Assembly: GCF_005519465.1 (NCBI RefSeq)
Contig: NZ_CP027858.1
Location: 1,240,001 to 1,304,000, forward strand
From: Streptomyces clavuligerus
Lineage (GTDB): Bacteria; Actinomycetota; Actinomycetes; Streptomycetales; Streptomycetaceae
DNA length: 64,000 nt
Direction of reading: 5' to 3'
Shown: piece after piece, positions 16,206 through 24,876 of the stretch
How positions within the stretch are numbered: position 1 is the first letter of the stretch
Layout of the letters: each line of letters opens with the position of its first letter
Notes under the pieces: generated by a model
Databases searched by the model: none
The model's input: only the letters and a program-made list of their open reading frames with translations
Told to the model about the DNA's origin: nothing
Position numbers and translations under genes: made by a program

Positions 16206-17557
16206 TGGCCCGCCCCTTCTTCGTCGGTCTCGTCACTCTGCCCGGCCGCCTCGGCGGCGAGCGGCTCGTACACCAGCACCGCGCGGTTGTCCGGCCGCAG
16301 CCGGGCCGCGGCGGCCTCGCGCACCTCGTCGGCGGTGACCGTGAGGATGCGCTCGACGGCGGTGAGCGCGAGCTGCGGGTCACCGAAGAGCACCGCGTAC
16401 CGGCAGAGTTCGTCGGCGCGGCCGGCGACGGTGGAGAGCCGGTCCAGCCATTCGCGCTCCAGCTGGGCCTGGGCCCGCTCCATCTCCTCGGGGGTGGGGC
16501 CGTCCGCGGCGAACCGGGCCAGCTCCTCGTCGACGGCGACCTCGATCGTCCCGACCTCGACCCCGCCGGAGATCTTCACGTCCAGCCAGCCCAGGGAGGG
16601 CGCCCCGGCCAGCCGCAGCAGGCCGAAGCCGGCCCCCACGGCCGTCCGGTCGCGGCGCACCAGCCGGTTGTGCAGCCGGGAGGACTCGCCGCCGCCGAGG
16701 ACGGTGAGCGCCAGGTCGACGGCGTCGCACTCACGGGTGCCGTCGTGCGGCAGCCGGTAGGCGGCCATCAGGGCGCGCGCGGGCACGTCCTCCTCGACGA
16801 CCTCGCGGAGCTGCTCCCCGATGACGTCCGGGAGGGAGCCGTCGCGCGGCGCGGGCTTGCCGTCGTGGCCGGGGATGGAGCCGAAGTACTTCTCCACCCA
16901 GGCGAGGGTCTGCTCCGGGTCGATGTCGCCGACGACCGAGAGCACCGCGTTGTTCGGCGCGTAGTACGTACGGAAGAACGCGCGGGCGTCCTCCAGCGTG
17001 GCGGCGTCCAGGTCGGCCATGGAGCCGATGGGCGTGTGGTGGTACGGGTGGCCCTCGGGGTAGGCGAGGGCGGTCAGCTTCTCGAACGCGGTGCCGTAGG
17101 GCACGTTGTCGTAGCGCTGGCGGCGCTCGTTCTTGACCACGTCGCGCTGGTTCTCCATCGACTCGTCGTCGAGGGCGGCCAGCAGGGAGCCCATGCGGTC
17201 GGCCTCCAGCCAGAGCGCCAGCTCAAGCTGGTGGGCGGGCATGGTCTCGAAGTAGTTCGTGCGCTCGAAGCTGGTCGTGCCGTTCAGCGAGCCGCCCGCG
17301 CCCTGCACCAGTTCGAAGTGGCCGTTGCCGTGGACCTGCTTGGAGCCCTGGAACATGAGGTGCTCGAAGAGGTGGGCGAGCCCGGTACGGCCCTTGACCT
17401 CGTGGCGCGATCCCACGTCGTACCAGAGGCAGACCGCGGCGACCGGAGCCAGATGGTCCTCGGAGAGCACCACGCGCAGGCCATTGGCCAGCCGGTGCTC
17501 CGTCGCTGTCAGACCGCCCGAACCGGCCCGCGCTGTGGCCGTGTGACCCATGGGCAT
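16202..17557 (-). CDS. M16-family zinc peptidase, catalytic subunit
   Basis: 451 residues. The inverted zinc motif HLFEH is at residues 62-66, and the downstream glutamate region is ALDDESMENQRDVVKNE. The C-terminal lobe (RALMAAYRLPH, GGGESSRLHNRLV) completes the clamshell. It belongs to the pitrilysin/processing-peptidase family that degrades or processes short unfolded peptides in the cytoplasm. I used ATG 17557, with GAAGGGAC a few bases before it; an in-frame ATG six bases later also exists. The gene is divergent from parC, 302 bases away. Confidence 0.9.
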   Translation of the reverse strand: MPMGHTATARAGSGGLTATEHRLANGLRVVLSEDHLAPVAAVCLWYDVGSRHEVKGRTGLAHLFEHLMFQGSKQVHGNGHFELVQGAGGSLNGTTSFERTNYFETMPAHQLELALWLEADRMGSLLAALDDESMENQRDVVKNERRQRYDNVPYGTAFEKLTALAYPEGHPYHHTPIGSMADLDAATLEDARAFFRTYYAPNNAVLSVVGDIDPEQTLAWVEKYFGSIPGHDGKPAPRDGSLPDVIGEQLREVVEEDVPARALMAAYRLPHDGTRECDAVDLALTVLGGGESSRLHNRLVRRDRTAVGAGFGLLRLAGAPSLGWLDVKISGGVEVGTIEVAVDEELARFAADGPTPEEMERAQAQLEREWLDRLSTVAGRADELCRYAVLFGDPQLALTAVERILTVTADEVREAAAARLRPDNRAVLVYEPLAAEAAGQSDETDEEGAGQ

Positions 17558-17859
17558 GTACGTCCCTTCGATCGCGATGCTTAAGGGGTGTTGTTTTCCC
17601 AGCACCGCCACTGTATGCAAGCGGGACGACCGCTGGCGAAGTCCTTACGCGTCCTCCGGTGTCCTTCCGTGTCCTTCCGTGGCACGGCACCCGTGCGCGG
17701 TCTCCGCCGGGGCGGACACCGCGCCGGTCCGCGCCCCGCGGGGGCTCCCCGGGGGGTCACCCGAAGTCGTTCACCGGGTCGCGGTCGGTGTTGTCAGTGC
17801 GACGGGCCACAATGGTCGGCGTCAGTTCCCGATCCGGTCGTGAAGGAGCAGCAGCCTCG
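17558..17859. promoter_or_regulatory. Divergent M16/parC promoter region
   Basis: 302 bases separate the divergent starts. A GAAGGAG ribosome binding site precedes parC. No clear consensus promoter pair is evident on either strand to me, so I assign no -10/-35. Confidence 0.5.
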
Positions 17860-20307
17860 ATGGCCCGCCGCAGCACGAAAACCCCGCAGCCCGATTTCGA
17901 GGAGAAGATCCTCGACATCGACGTCGTCGACGAGATGCAGGGCTCCTTCCTCGAATACGCCTACTCCGTCATCTACTCGCGCGCCCTGCCGGACGCGCGG
18001 GACGGGATGAAGCCGGTCCAGCGCCGCATCGTCTATCAGATGAACGAGATGGGCCTGCGCCCCGACCGCGGCTATGTGAAGTGCGCCCGGGTCGTGGGCG
18101 AGGTCATGGGCAAGCTGCACCCGCACGGCGACGCGTCGATCTACGACGCCCTGGTGCGGATGGCGCAGCCGTTCTCGATGCGGGTCCCGCTCGTCGACGG
18201 GCACGGGAATTTCGGTTCGCTGGGCAATGACGACCCGCCCGCGGCGATGCGGTACACCGAGTGCCGGATGGCGGACGCCACCTCGCTGATGACGGAGTCC
18301 ATCGACGAGGACACGGTCGACTTCGCCCCCAACTACGACGGCCAGGAGCAGGAGCCGGTGGCCCTCCCGGCGGCCTATCCGAACCTTCTGGTCAATGGCT
18401 CGTCCGGCATCGCGGTCGGCATGGCGACCAATATGCCGCCGCACAATCTGGGCGAGGTCATCGCCGCCGCGCGGCATCTGATCCGGTACCCGGGCGCGGA
18501 CCTGGAGGCGCTGATGCGCTTCGTCCCGGGTCCCGATCTGCCCACGGGCGGCAGGGTCGTGGGCCTCTCGGGCATCAGGGACGCCTATGAGACGGGCCGG
18601 GGCACCTTCAAGATCCGCGCCACCACGTCGGTGGAGGACGTGACGGCCCGCCGCAAGGGGATCGTCGTCACGGAGCTGCCGTTCTCGGTGGGCCCGGAGA
18701 AGGTGATCTCCAAGATCAAGGATCTGGTCGGGTCGAAGAAGCTCCAGGGCATCGCCGATGTCAAGGACCTCACGGACCGTGCCCACGGACTGCGGCTGGT
18801 CATCGAGATCAAGAACGGTTTCGTCCCCGAGGCCGTCCTGGAGCAGCTCTACAAGCTGACCCCCATGGAGGAGTCCTTCGGGATCAACAATGTGGCGCTG
18901 GTGGACGGCCAGCCGCTCACGCTGGGGCTGAAGGAGCTGCTGGAGGTCTACCTCGACCACCGCTTCACCGTGGTCCGCCGCCGCAGCGAGTTCCGGCGCG
19001 GCAGGCGCAGGGACCGGCTGCACCTCGTGGAGGGGCTGCTCGTCGCGCTCGTCGACATCGACGAGGTGATCCGTCTGATCCGCTCCAGCGAGAACTCGGC
19101 GCAGGCGAAGCAGCGGCTGATCGAGCGCTTCGGCCTCTCCGAGGTGCAGACGCAGTACATCCTGGACACCCCGCTGCGCCGGCTCACCAAGTTCGACCGG
19201 ATCGAGCTGGAGAGCGAGCGCGACCGGCTCATGGACGAGATCGCGGCGCTGACGCGCATCCTGGAGTCCGACGCGGAGCTGCGCAAGCTGGTCTCCGGCG
19301 AACTGGCGTCGGTGGCGAAGAAGTTCGGCACCGAGCGGCGCACGGTCCTGCTGGAGTCGGGGGCGGTCCCGGCCCCCGCGGTCGCCCTGGAGGTCGCGGA
19401 CGACCCCTGCCGGGTGCTGCTGTCCTCCACCGGGCTGCTGGCGCGGACGGTCACCGGGGACCCGCTGCCGGAGCCGGGCCCCAAGCGGGCGCGGCACGAT
19501 CTGGTCGTGTCCTCGGTCACGGCCACCGCACGCGGCGACATCGGCGCCGTGACCTCGGCGGGACGGCTGCTGCGGGTCGCGGTGATCGATCTGCCGCAGC
19601 TCCCGCAGACGGCCACCGCGCCGACGCTGTCCGGCGGCGCGCCGCTGTCGGAGTTCCTGTCGCTGGAGGCGGACGAGACGGTGATCTGCCTCACCACGCT
19701 GGACGAGTCCTCGCAGGGGCTGGCGCTGGGCACGCTCCAGGGCGTCGTCAAGCGGGTGGTGCCGGACTATCCGGCCAACAAGGACGAGCTGGAGGTCTTC
19801 TCGCTGAAGGAGGGCGACCGGATCGTCGGCGGGGCCGAGCTGCGCACCGGCGAGGAGGATCTGGTCTTCATCACCTCCGACGCACAGCTCCTGCGCTACC
19901 CGGCGGCCCAGGTCCGGCCGCAGGGCCGGGCGGCGGGCGGTATGGCGGGCGTCAAGCTGGCGGACGGCGCCCGGGTGCTGTCGTTCACGGCGGTCGACCC
20001 GGCGGCGGAAGCGGTGGTGTTCACGGCGGCGGGCTCCACGGGCGCGCTGGACGACTCGGTCACGACGGTGAAGCTCACCCCGTTCGACCAGTACCCGCGC
20101 AAGGGGCGGGCCACCGGCGGGGTGCGCTGTCAGCGCTTCCTCAAGGGGGAGGACGTGCTGCTCCTCGCCTGGGCGGGCGAGGCCCCGGCCAGGGCGGCGC
20201 AGGCCAATGGCGTCCCGGCGGAGCTGCCGGAGCAGGACCCCCGGCGGGACGGCTCGGGTACGCCGCCGGTCTCCGCGGTCGCGGTCCTGGCGGGCCCGCC
20301 GCGCTGA
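17860..20307 (+). CDS. parC: DNA topoisomerase IV subunit A
   Basis: 815 residues of type IIA topoisomerase subunit A, which with ParE decatenates replicated chromosomes. The breakage-reunion Tyr132 is in AAMRYTECR, preceded by HPHGDASIYDAL and GHGNFGSLGNDDPPAA. The N-terminal part to about 500 is the cleavage/coiled-coil gate, followed by beta-pinwheel repeats (LLRVAVIDLP, LVFITSDAQLLRYPAAQVRPQGR, VLSFTAVDP). The pinwheel shows no clear QRRGGKG GyrA box, which fits ParC rather than GyrA. Start ATG 17860 has GAAGGAG at 17842-17848. Its partner parE lies about 7 kb downstream on the other strand, an arrangement known in Streptomyces. Confidence 0.95.
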   Translation: MARRSTKTPQPDFEEKILDIDVVDEMQGSFLEYAYSVIYSRALPDARDGMKPVQRRIVYQMNEMGLRPDRGYVKCARVVGEVMGKLHPHGDASIYDALVRMAQPFSMRVPLVDGHGNFGSLGNDDPPAAMRYTECRMADATSLMTESIDEDTVDFAPNYDGQEQEPVALPAAYPNLLVNGSSGIAVGMATNMPPHNLGEVIAAARHLIRYPGADLEALMRFVPGPDLPTGGRVVGLSGIRDAYETGRGTFKIRATTSVEDVTARRKGIVVTELPFSVGPEKVISKIKDLVGSKKLQGIADVKDLTDRAHGLRLVIEIKNGFVPEAVLEQLYKLTPMEESFGINNVALVDGQPLTLGLKELLEVYLDHRFTVVRRRSEFRRGRRRDRLHLVEGLLVALVDIDEVIRLIRSSENSAQAKQRLIERFGLSEVQTQYILDTPLRRLTKFDRIELESERDRLMDEIAALTRILESDAELRKLVSGELASVAKKFGTERRTVLLESGAVPAPAVALEVADDPCRVLLSSTGLLARTVTGDPLPEPGPKRARHDLVVSSVTATARGDIGAVTSAGRLLRVAVIDLPQLPQTATAPTLSGGAPLSEFLSLEADETVICLTTLDESSQGLALGTLQGVVKRVVPDYPANKDELEVFSLKEGDRIVGGAELRTGEEDLVFITSDAQLLRYPAAQVRPQGRAAGGMAGVKLADGARVLSFTAVDPAAEAVVFTAAGSTGALDDSVTTVKLTPFDQYPRKGRATGGVRCQRFLKGEDVLLLAWAGEAPARAAQANGVPAELPEQDPRRDGSGTPPVSAVAVLAGPPR

Positions 20308-20333
20308 GCCGCTCGTCCGCGCACGTCGTCCAT

Positions 20334-20380
20334 CGGGGCGGGCCGGTGTCGGGGTCCGTCCCCGGCGCGGGCCCGCCCCG
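20334..20380. terminator. Bidirectional terminator between parC and the CobW gene
   Basis: Arms CGGGGCGGGCC (20334-20344) and GGCCCGCCCCG (20370-20380) are perfectly complementary. It lies between convergent stops. Confidence 0.6.
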
Positions 20381-20425
20381 GCGGTTTCCGCGCCCACGGT
20401 TTCCGCGGGCGGGGCGGGCGGGGGG

Positions 20426-21646
20426 TCAGCCGCCGGGCACGGTCTCCCCGGTCCACTCCCCGGTCCATTCCGCGGCCGGTTCCGCCATGGCCGGTTCCGC
20501 CGCCGCCGGGCCGGGGGCTCCGGAGGCGTCGGGAACATCGGGAACATCGGGAACATCGGCGACATAGCGCAGGACGCCCCACATGCTCCGCTCGTCGGGG
20601 AGGTCCGCGGGGTCGTCGGTGACCGGGGTGCGGTCGAGCGCGGTCCGCAGGGCGGGGGCGTCGATGCCGGAGCCGATGAGGACGAGGTCGGTGCGGCGCT
20701 CGGCACCGGCGGGCCACGGCTCGGGGAGGAAGCGCAGAAAGCGGCCGACGGCGTGGACGGCGTACCGGTTGCGGGGGTCGGCCGCGCCGAAGTCGACGAA
20801 GCCCTTGATCCGGTAGAGCCCCTCGGGCCGGGAGTCGAGGAAGTCCAGCAGCCGCCGGGGGTGCAGGGGCCGCCCGGCGGTGAAGGCGACGCTGTCGTAG
20901 GACGCGTGCGGATGGCCCGCTCCCGCGTCGCAGCTCCCCGTACAGCTCCCGTCGCAGGTCCCGGCTCCGGGATGGGCGTCGTCCGCCGTCAGCAGATCGT
21001 CGAAGGCGAGCTGTCCCACCCGTTCCCCGGCGGGTCGGCGGTCGAAGAACAGCTCCGGGTCGACCCTCCCGTACACCGACTCCACGGCCGCGGCCCCGGG
21101 GGCGAGCGCGGCCAGCGCGGAGCGCAGCCGGGCCCGCGCGGCCCCGTCCACGCGGTCGGTCTTGTTGAGGACCACCAGGTCGGCGATGGCCAGATGGCGG
21201 TCGATCTCGGGGTGCCGCTCCCGGGTGGCGTCGAACTCGGCCGCGTCGACGACCTCGACGAGTCCTCCGTACACCACCCGTTCGTTCGCGGCGGCGAGCA
21301 CCATCCGCACCAGTTCCCGCGGCTCGGCCAGACCGCTCGCCTCGATCACGATCACATCGAGACGGGCGGCGGGCCGGGCCAGCTTCTCCAGGAAGACATC
21401 CAGCTCGGAGGCGTCGACGGCGCAGCACAGACAGCCGTTGCCGAGGGAGACCGTGGAGTCGCCGAGCTGGCCCGCGACCGTCATGGCGTCGATCTCGATG
21501 GAGCCGAAGTCGTTGACGATCGCGCCGATGCGGGTGCCCCGGCAGGCCCGCAGCAGATGGTTGAGCAGGGTGGTCTTGCCCGAGCCGAGGAAGCCCGCGA
21601 GGACGATGACGGGGATCTGCTTGCTCGGCGGGGGGACGGGACTCAC
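20426..21646 (-). CDS. CobW/YjiA-type GTPase, putative metal chaperone
   Basis: 406 residues. Walker A GFLGSGKTTLLN starts at residue 18; the metal-site CxCC motif is GNGCLCCAV; the guanine-specificity NKTD motif is VVLNKTDRV. The C-terminal CobW_C domain begins near LHPRRLLDFLDS. Between the domains sits an insert with three cysteines and two histidines (TCDGSCTGSCDAGAGHPH), which is a likely additional metal site. The family hands zinc or cobalt to client enzymes. Start GTG 21646 follows the citrate synthase stop by 12 bases, so it is probably the second gene of that operon. A short run of VPD repeats near residues 365-374 is encoded by three tandem GGGAACATC units. The client metal is inference. 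Confidence 0.88.
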   Translation of the reverse strand: MSPVPPPSKQIPVIVLAGFLGSGKTTLLNHLLRACRGTRIGAIVNDFGSIEIDAMTVAGQLGDSTVSLGNGCLCCAVDASELDVFLEKLARPAARLDVIVIEASGLAEPRELVRMVLAAANERVVYGGLVEVVDAAEFDATRERHPEIDRHLAIADLVVLNKTDRVDGAARARLRSALAALAPGAAAVESVYGRVDPELFFDRRPAGERVGQLAFDDLLTADDAHPGAGTCDGSCTGSCDAGAGHPHASYDSVAFTAGRPLHPRRLLDFLDSRPEGLYRIKGFVDFGAADPRNRYAVHAVGRFLRFLPEPWPAGAERRTDLVLIGSGIDAPALRTALDRTPVTDDPADLPDERSMWGVLRYVADVPDVPDVPDASGAPGPAAAEPAMAEPAAEWTGEWTGETVPGG

Positions 21647-21658
21647 CTGGGGCCTCTC

Positions 21659-22867
21659 TCAGACGGCGGGCACGGGCTGCGGCGGGGGCGGGCCGACATA
21701 GCGGGCCGCCGGGCGGATGATCTTCGAGTCCGCCGCCTGCTCCAGGATATTGGCGCTCCAGCCGACCACCCGGGCCGCGCAGAAGGTGGGGGTGAACATC
21801 TCCCGGGGCAGCCCGCACAGCTCCATGACCACACCGGCGTAGAACTCCACGTTGGTGTGCAGCTCGCGCCCCGGCTTCAGCTCGGCGAGGATCGCGACGA
21901 CCTCCTTCTCCACCTGGACGGCGAACTCCACCAGCGGTCCGCCGAAGCCCTCCGCGACGGAGCGCAGCATCCGGGAGCGGGGGTCCTCGGTGCGGTAGAC
22001 GGGGTGGCCGAAGCCCATGATGCGGCTTCCCGCGAGGACCCGTTCGGTGATCCAGGGGCGAATCCGGTCGGGGGTGCCGATGGCGTCGAGGGTGTCGAGG
22101 GCACGGCTGGGGGCGCCGCCGTGGAGGGGTCCCGAGAGCGCGCCGATCGCACCGGTCAGACCGGCCACGACATCGGCGCCGGTGGACGCGATCACCCGGC
22201 CGGTGAAGGTGGAGGCGTTGAACCCGTGGTCCACCGTGGAGACGAGATAGCGCTCGACCGCCCGTGCCCGGGCGGGCTCCGGCTCGGTGCCGCTGAGCAT
22301 GTACAGATAGTTGGCGGCGTACGGCAGGTCGGTGCGCGGCTCGACCGGCTCCAGGCCGCGGGACAGCCGGTGGAGCGCGGTGAGCAGGGTGGGGACGGCG
22401 GCGCAGGCGGTGAGCGCGTCGGCGCGGCGGGCGTCCGGGTCCAGGTCGTACACGGGGCGCATACCGGTGGCCGCGCCGAGCAGGGAGAGCGCGGTGCGCA
22501 GCCCGGCGAGGGGCCCGGAGGCCGGCCCGGCGTGCGCGATCGCGGGGAGCGCGGCCCGTACCGCGTCGGGCAGACGGCGCAGCCGGGCGGTGTGCGCGAG
22601 GAAGGCGGCCCCTTCGGCGGCGTCCGGGAGCCGGCCGTGGAACATCAGGTGCCAGACGTCCTCGAACGTCCGGCTCTCGGCCAGTTCGACGGCCGAGTAC
22701 TGGCGGTAGTGGTAGAAGCCCTCGCGGCCCCGGACGTCCCCCAGCCCGGTGTCGGTGACGACGACACCCGCGAGCCCGCGCGGCACGGCCCTGACACCTC
22801 CGGCGGCCGGTGTTGCTTCTGTGGTCGGTGTCGTCCCTGTGGTCGGCGTTCCTTCGGCGCTCTGCAT
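21659..22867 (-). CDS. Citrate synthase-family protein (type II, small form)
   Basis: 402 residues. Citrate synthase landmarks are present: GPLHGGAPSRALD with the first catalytic His, GFGHPVYRTEDPRS with the second, and NVEFYAGVVM where the third catalytic residue is usually Asp but is Glu here. The CoA/oxaloacetate arginines fall in the last third (EQAADSKIIRPAARYVG). The protein may be a citrate synthase or 2-methylcitrate synthase; the Asp-to-Glu change could lower or alter activity. The start ATG 22867 has GGAGGAGG exactly positioned. The first 20-odd residues are Thr-rich and poorly conserved. It shares a 103-base divergent promoter with the HTH-citrate synthase gene. Confidence 0.88.
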   Translation of the reverse strand: MQSAEGTPTTGTTPTTEATPAAGGVRAVPRGLAGVVVTDTGLGDVRGREGFYHYRQYSAVELAESRTFEDVWHLMFHGRLPDAAEGAAFLAHTARLRRLPDAVRAALPAIAHAGPASGPLAGLRTALSLLGAATGMRPVYDLDPDARRADALTACAAVPTLLTALHRLSRGLEPVEPRTDLPYAANYLYMLSGTEPEPARARAVERYLVSTVDHGFNASTFTGRVIASTGADVVAGLTGAIGALSGPLHGGAPSRALDTLDAIGTPDRIRPWITERVLAGSRIMGFGHPVYRTEDPRSRMLRSVAEGFGGPLVEFAVQVEKEVVAILAELKPGRELHTNVEFYAGVVMELCGLPREMFTPTFCAARVVGWSANILEQAADSKIIRPAARYVGPPPPQPVPAV

Positions 22868-22970
22868 GGCGGCCTCCTCCATCAAAGATTGATTTGACTG
22901 TCCATGCTTGAATCTCCAGGTGTCAATGTTGATTGAATCAATATGCATGGGGGGTGTGTACGGTGTCCTC
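22868..22970. promoter_or_regulatory. Divergent promoter with AT-rich palindromes
   Basis: This 103-base intergenic region is strikingly AT-rich for this genome. It holds a perfect 6-bp inverted repeat TTGATT-G-AATCAA at 22929-22941, and an imperfect one, TCAAA/TTTGA, at 22882-22897 around GATTGA. The first lies close to the expected promoter of the right gene and the second next to the ATG of the left gene. They look like operators for a dimeric regulator; the helix-turn-helix/citrate synthase fusion next door is the obvious candidate. Confidence 0.55.
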
Positions 22971-24269
22971 ATGACGGATCACGCGGCCGAGGCGGAGCGG
23001 CTGACCACCCGTGAGGCGGCCGAGCGGCTGGGGGTGAAGCCCGCGACGCTGTACGCGTATGTCAGCCGGGGACTGCTCACCAGCCGCCGCGGCCCCGGCG
23101 GCCGGGGCAGCACCTTCGATCCCCAGGAGGTCGACGCGCTGGTGCGCCGCAACCGCCGGGAGGCCGCGTCCGGCGGCGAGCCGACCCAGCGCATCCGCAC
23201 CGGCCTCACGCTGATCGACGCGGACCGCTACTGGTTCCGCGGCGTCGACGCCGTCGAGCTGGCCCGCCGGTACCCGTACGAGACGGTCGCGGAGTGGCTC
23301 TGGACGGGGACCCTGCGGCCCTCGGTCCGTTTCACCGCCCCGCCCGACGCGCTCGCGGCGGCCCGGCGCGCGGTCGCGGCGCTCCCCGCGAACAGCGGCT
23401 CCACGGACCGGCTGCGGGTCGCGGCCATCGCCGCCGCCGTCACCGACCCGGTCCGCTTCGACCTCGGGCGGGACGCGGTCCTCGGCAGCGCCCGGATGCT
23501 GATCCCCACCCTCGTGGAGGCCCTGCCGCCGACCGGGGCCGCGGCACGGGCGGGTACGGCCGCGGAGGCGGCCGGTCCGGAGACCGGCGGGCCCTCGGAC
23601 GGGGCCGTACCGATCGCCCGGCGGCTGTGGCCCCGGCTGACCGCCGCGGAGCCCGGTCCGGCGGCGGTCCGGGTACTGGACCTGGCGCTGGCGCTCCTCG
23701 CCGACCACGACCTGGCCGCGTCGACGCTCGCCGTCCGGGTCGCGGCCTCGGCCCGTGCCCATCCCTACGCCGTCGTCTCGGCCGGGCTCGGCGCCCTGGA
23801 CGGGCCGCTGCACGGCGCCGCCAGCGGCCTCACCCACCGGATGCTCACCGAGGTGCTGGAACGCGGCAGCGCGGCGGCGGTCGTCGCCGACCATCTGCGG
23901 GCGGGCCGCCGGGTGCCCGGCCTCGGACACCGGCTCTACCCGGGCCGCGACCCCCGCGCCGAGGCGCTCCTCGCCGCCCTGGAGCCCCTTCCCGAGGCCC
24001 GCGCGGCACTGGAGGCGGCCCGCGAGGTGGAGGCCGTCACCGCCCGGCAGATGGCGCTGAACGCCAATGTCGACCTGGCGCTGGGCGTGCTCTCGGTCTC
24101 CTTCGGCATGCCAGCCGAGGCCGGTGAGACCGTGTTCGCGGTGGCGCGCACGGCGGGGTGGATCGCCCACGCCCTGGAGGAGTACGAGGAACGCCCCCTG
24201 CGGCTGCGCCCCAGCGGGCAGTACACGGGGCCCCGCCCACCGCGCCCGCTGCCCGAGCCGGAGCACTGA
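22971..24269 (+). CDS. Helix-turn-helix / citrate synthase fusion protein
   Basis: 432 residues. The N-terminus (about 8-60) is a MerR/HTH_17-type DNA-binding domain, with LTTREAAERLGVKPATLYAYVSRGLLTSRR. The rest is a citrate synthase fold: GPLHGAASGLTH (catalytic His), GLGHRLYPGRDPR (second His) and NANVDLALGVLSVSFG (Asp present here). The linker region around 190-225 is Ala/Gly/Pro-rich. No good Shine-Dalgarno precedes ATG 22971 (TGTCCTCATG), so it may be translated from a leaderless mRNA. It is divergent from another citrate synthase. Whether it is an enzyme, a ligand-sensing repressor with an unused active site, or both, cannot be settled here. Confidence 0.88.
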   Translation: MTDHAAEAERLTTREAAERLGVKPATLYAYVSRGLLTSRRGPGGRGSTFDPQEVDALVRRNRREAASGGEPTQRIRTGLTLIDADRYWFRGVDAVELARRYPYETVAEWLWTGTLRPSVRFTAPPDALAAARRAVAALPANSGSTDRLRVAAIAAAVTDPVRFDLGRDAVLGSARMLIPTLVEALPPTGAAARAGTAAEAAGPETGGPSDGAVPIARRLWPRLTAAEPGPAAVRVLDLALALLADHDLAASTLAVRVAASARAHPYAVVSAGLGALDGPLHGAASGLTHRMLTEVLERGSAAAVVADHLRAGRRVPGLGHRLYPGRDPRAEALLAALEPLPEARAALEAAREVEAVTARQMALNANVDLALGVLSVSFGMPAEAGETVFAVARTAGWIAHALEEYEERPLRLRPSGQYTGPRPPRPLPEPEH

Positions 24270-24876
24270 GGCCCGGCGTATCCCTGCGGCGGGCCTGAGC
24301 CCGGCATACCCGTACGGCGGGAACACGCCGGAGGGACCCGTCACACCCGACTCGGGGCGCGAACCCGGGGCCCGGCGGCATCCGGGCAAGGTCACACAGG
24401 TCCCACGGGCACCGCCGACGGGCTGGGGAGCCCGCCCGCTCCAGGCCGCGCCGTCACCGTCCCGTCCGGTCGGCGGCGCCCTGCGCGCTCCCCTCCCCCG
24501 GCCTGGCGGGCACAGGGAGGTGCCCCCGATCCCCGGTGCGGCGCGAGGGGAGCGCTCCACCGCAGGGCCCTCTCCGCCCCGCGATCGCCCGCACCGGGCG
24601 GACGACGCCGACGCCGTCCCGACGGCGCTCCCCGGCCAGAGCCGGTGGGGGCCACCGGGACGGCACACCCGGACCGGACCGTTCCGTACAGCCACCCCGG
24701 GCGGGGCGGCTGTACGGCGGCGGACCCGTCCGGCACGCGGGCCCGGCCTCCGGAGCCACCGGGCCCGGGCCGGCATCCGGGCAGATCACCGGCGTCGCGG
24801 GGCCGCCCGCTCCGCCCCGGGCCCGGCACAGGGGCGGATTTCGGAAAGCACCCCTGTCCGTTTACCGTTCATAGAC
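24270..24876. other. Non-coding gap before the citrate-type sensor kinase
   Basis: 607 bases with no supported gene. It is G+C-rich apart from the last 30 bases and contains only open frames that look like composition artefacts. The promoter of the sensor kinase must lie here, but I see no confident consensus and no inverted repeat comparable to those in the citrate synthase promoter. Confidence 0.5.

Noticed and set aside
17794..20706. Long antisense frame over parC and its neighbours
   Set aside because: Translation is charged, low-complexity and without family resemblance; parC on the other strand is well supported.
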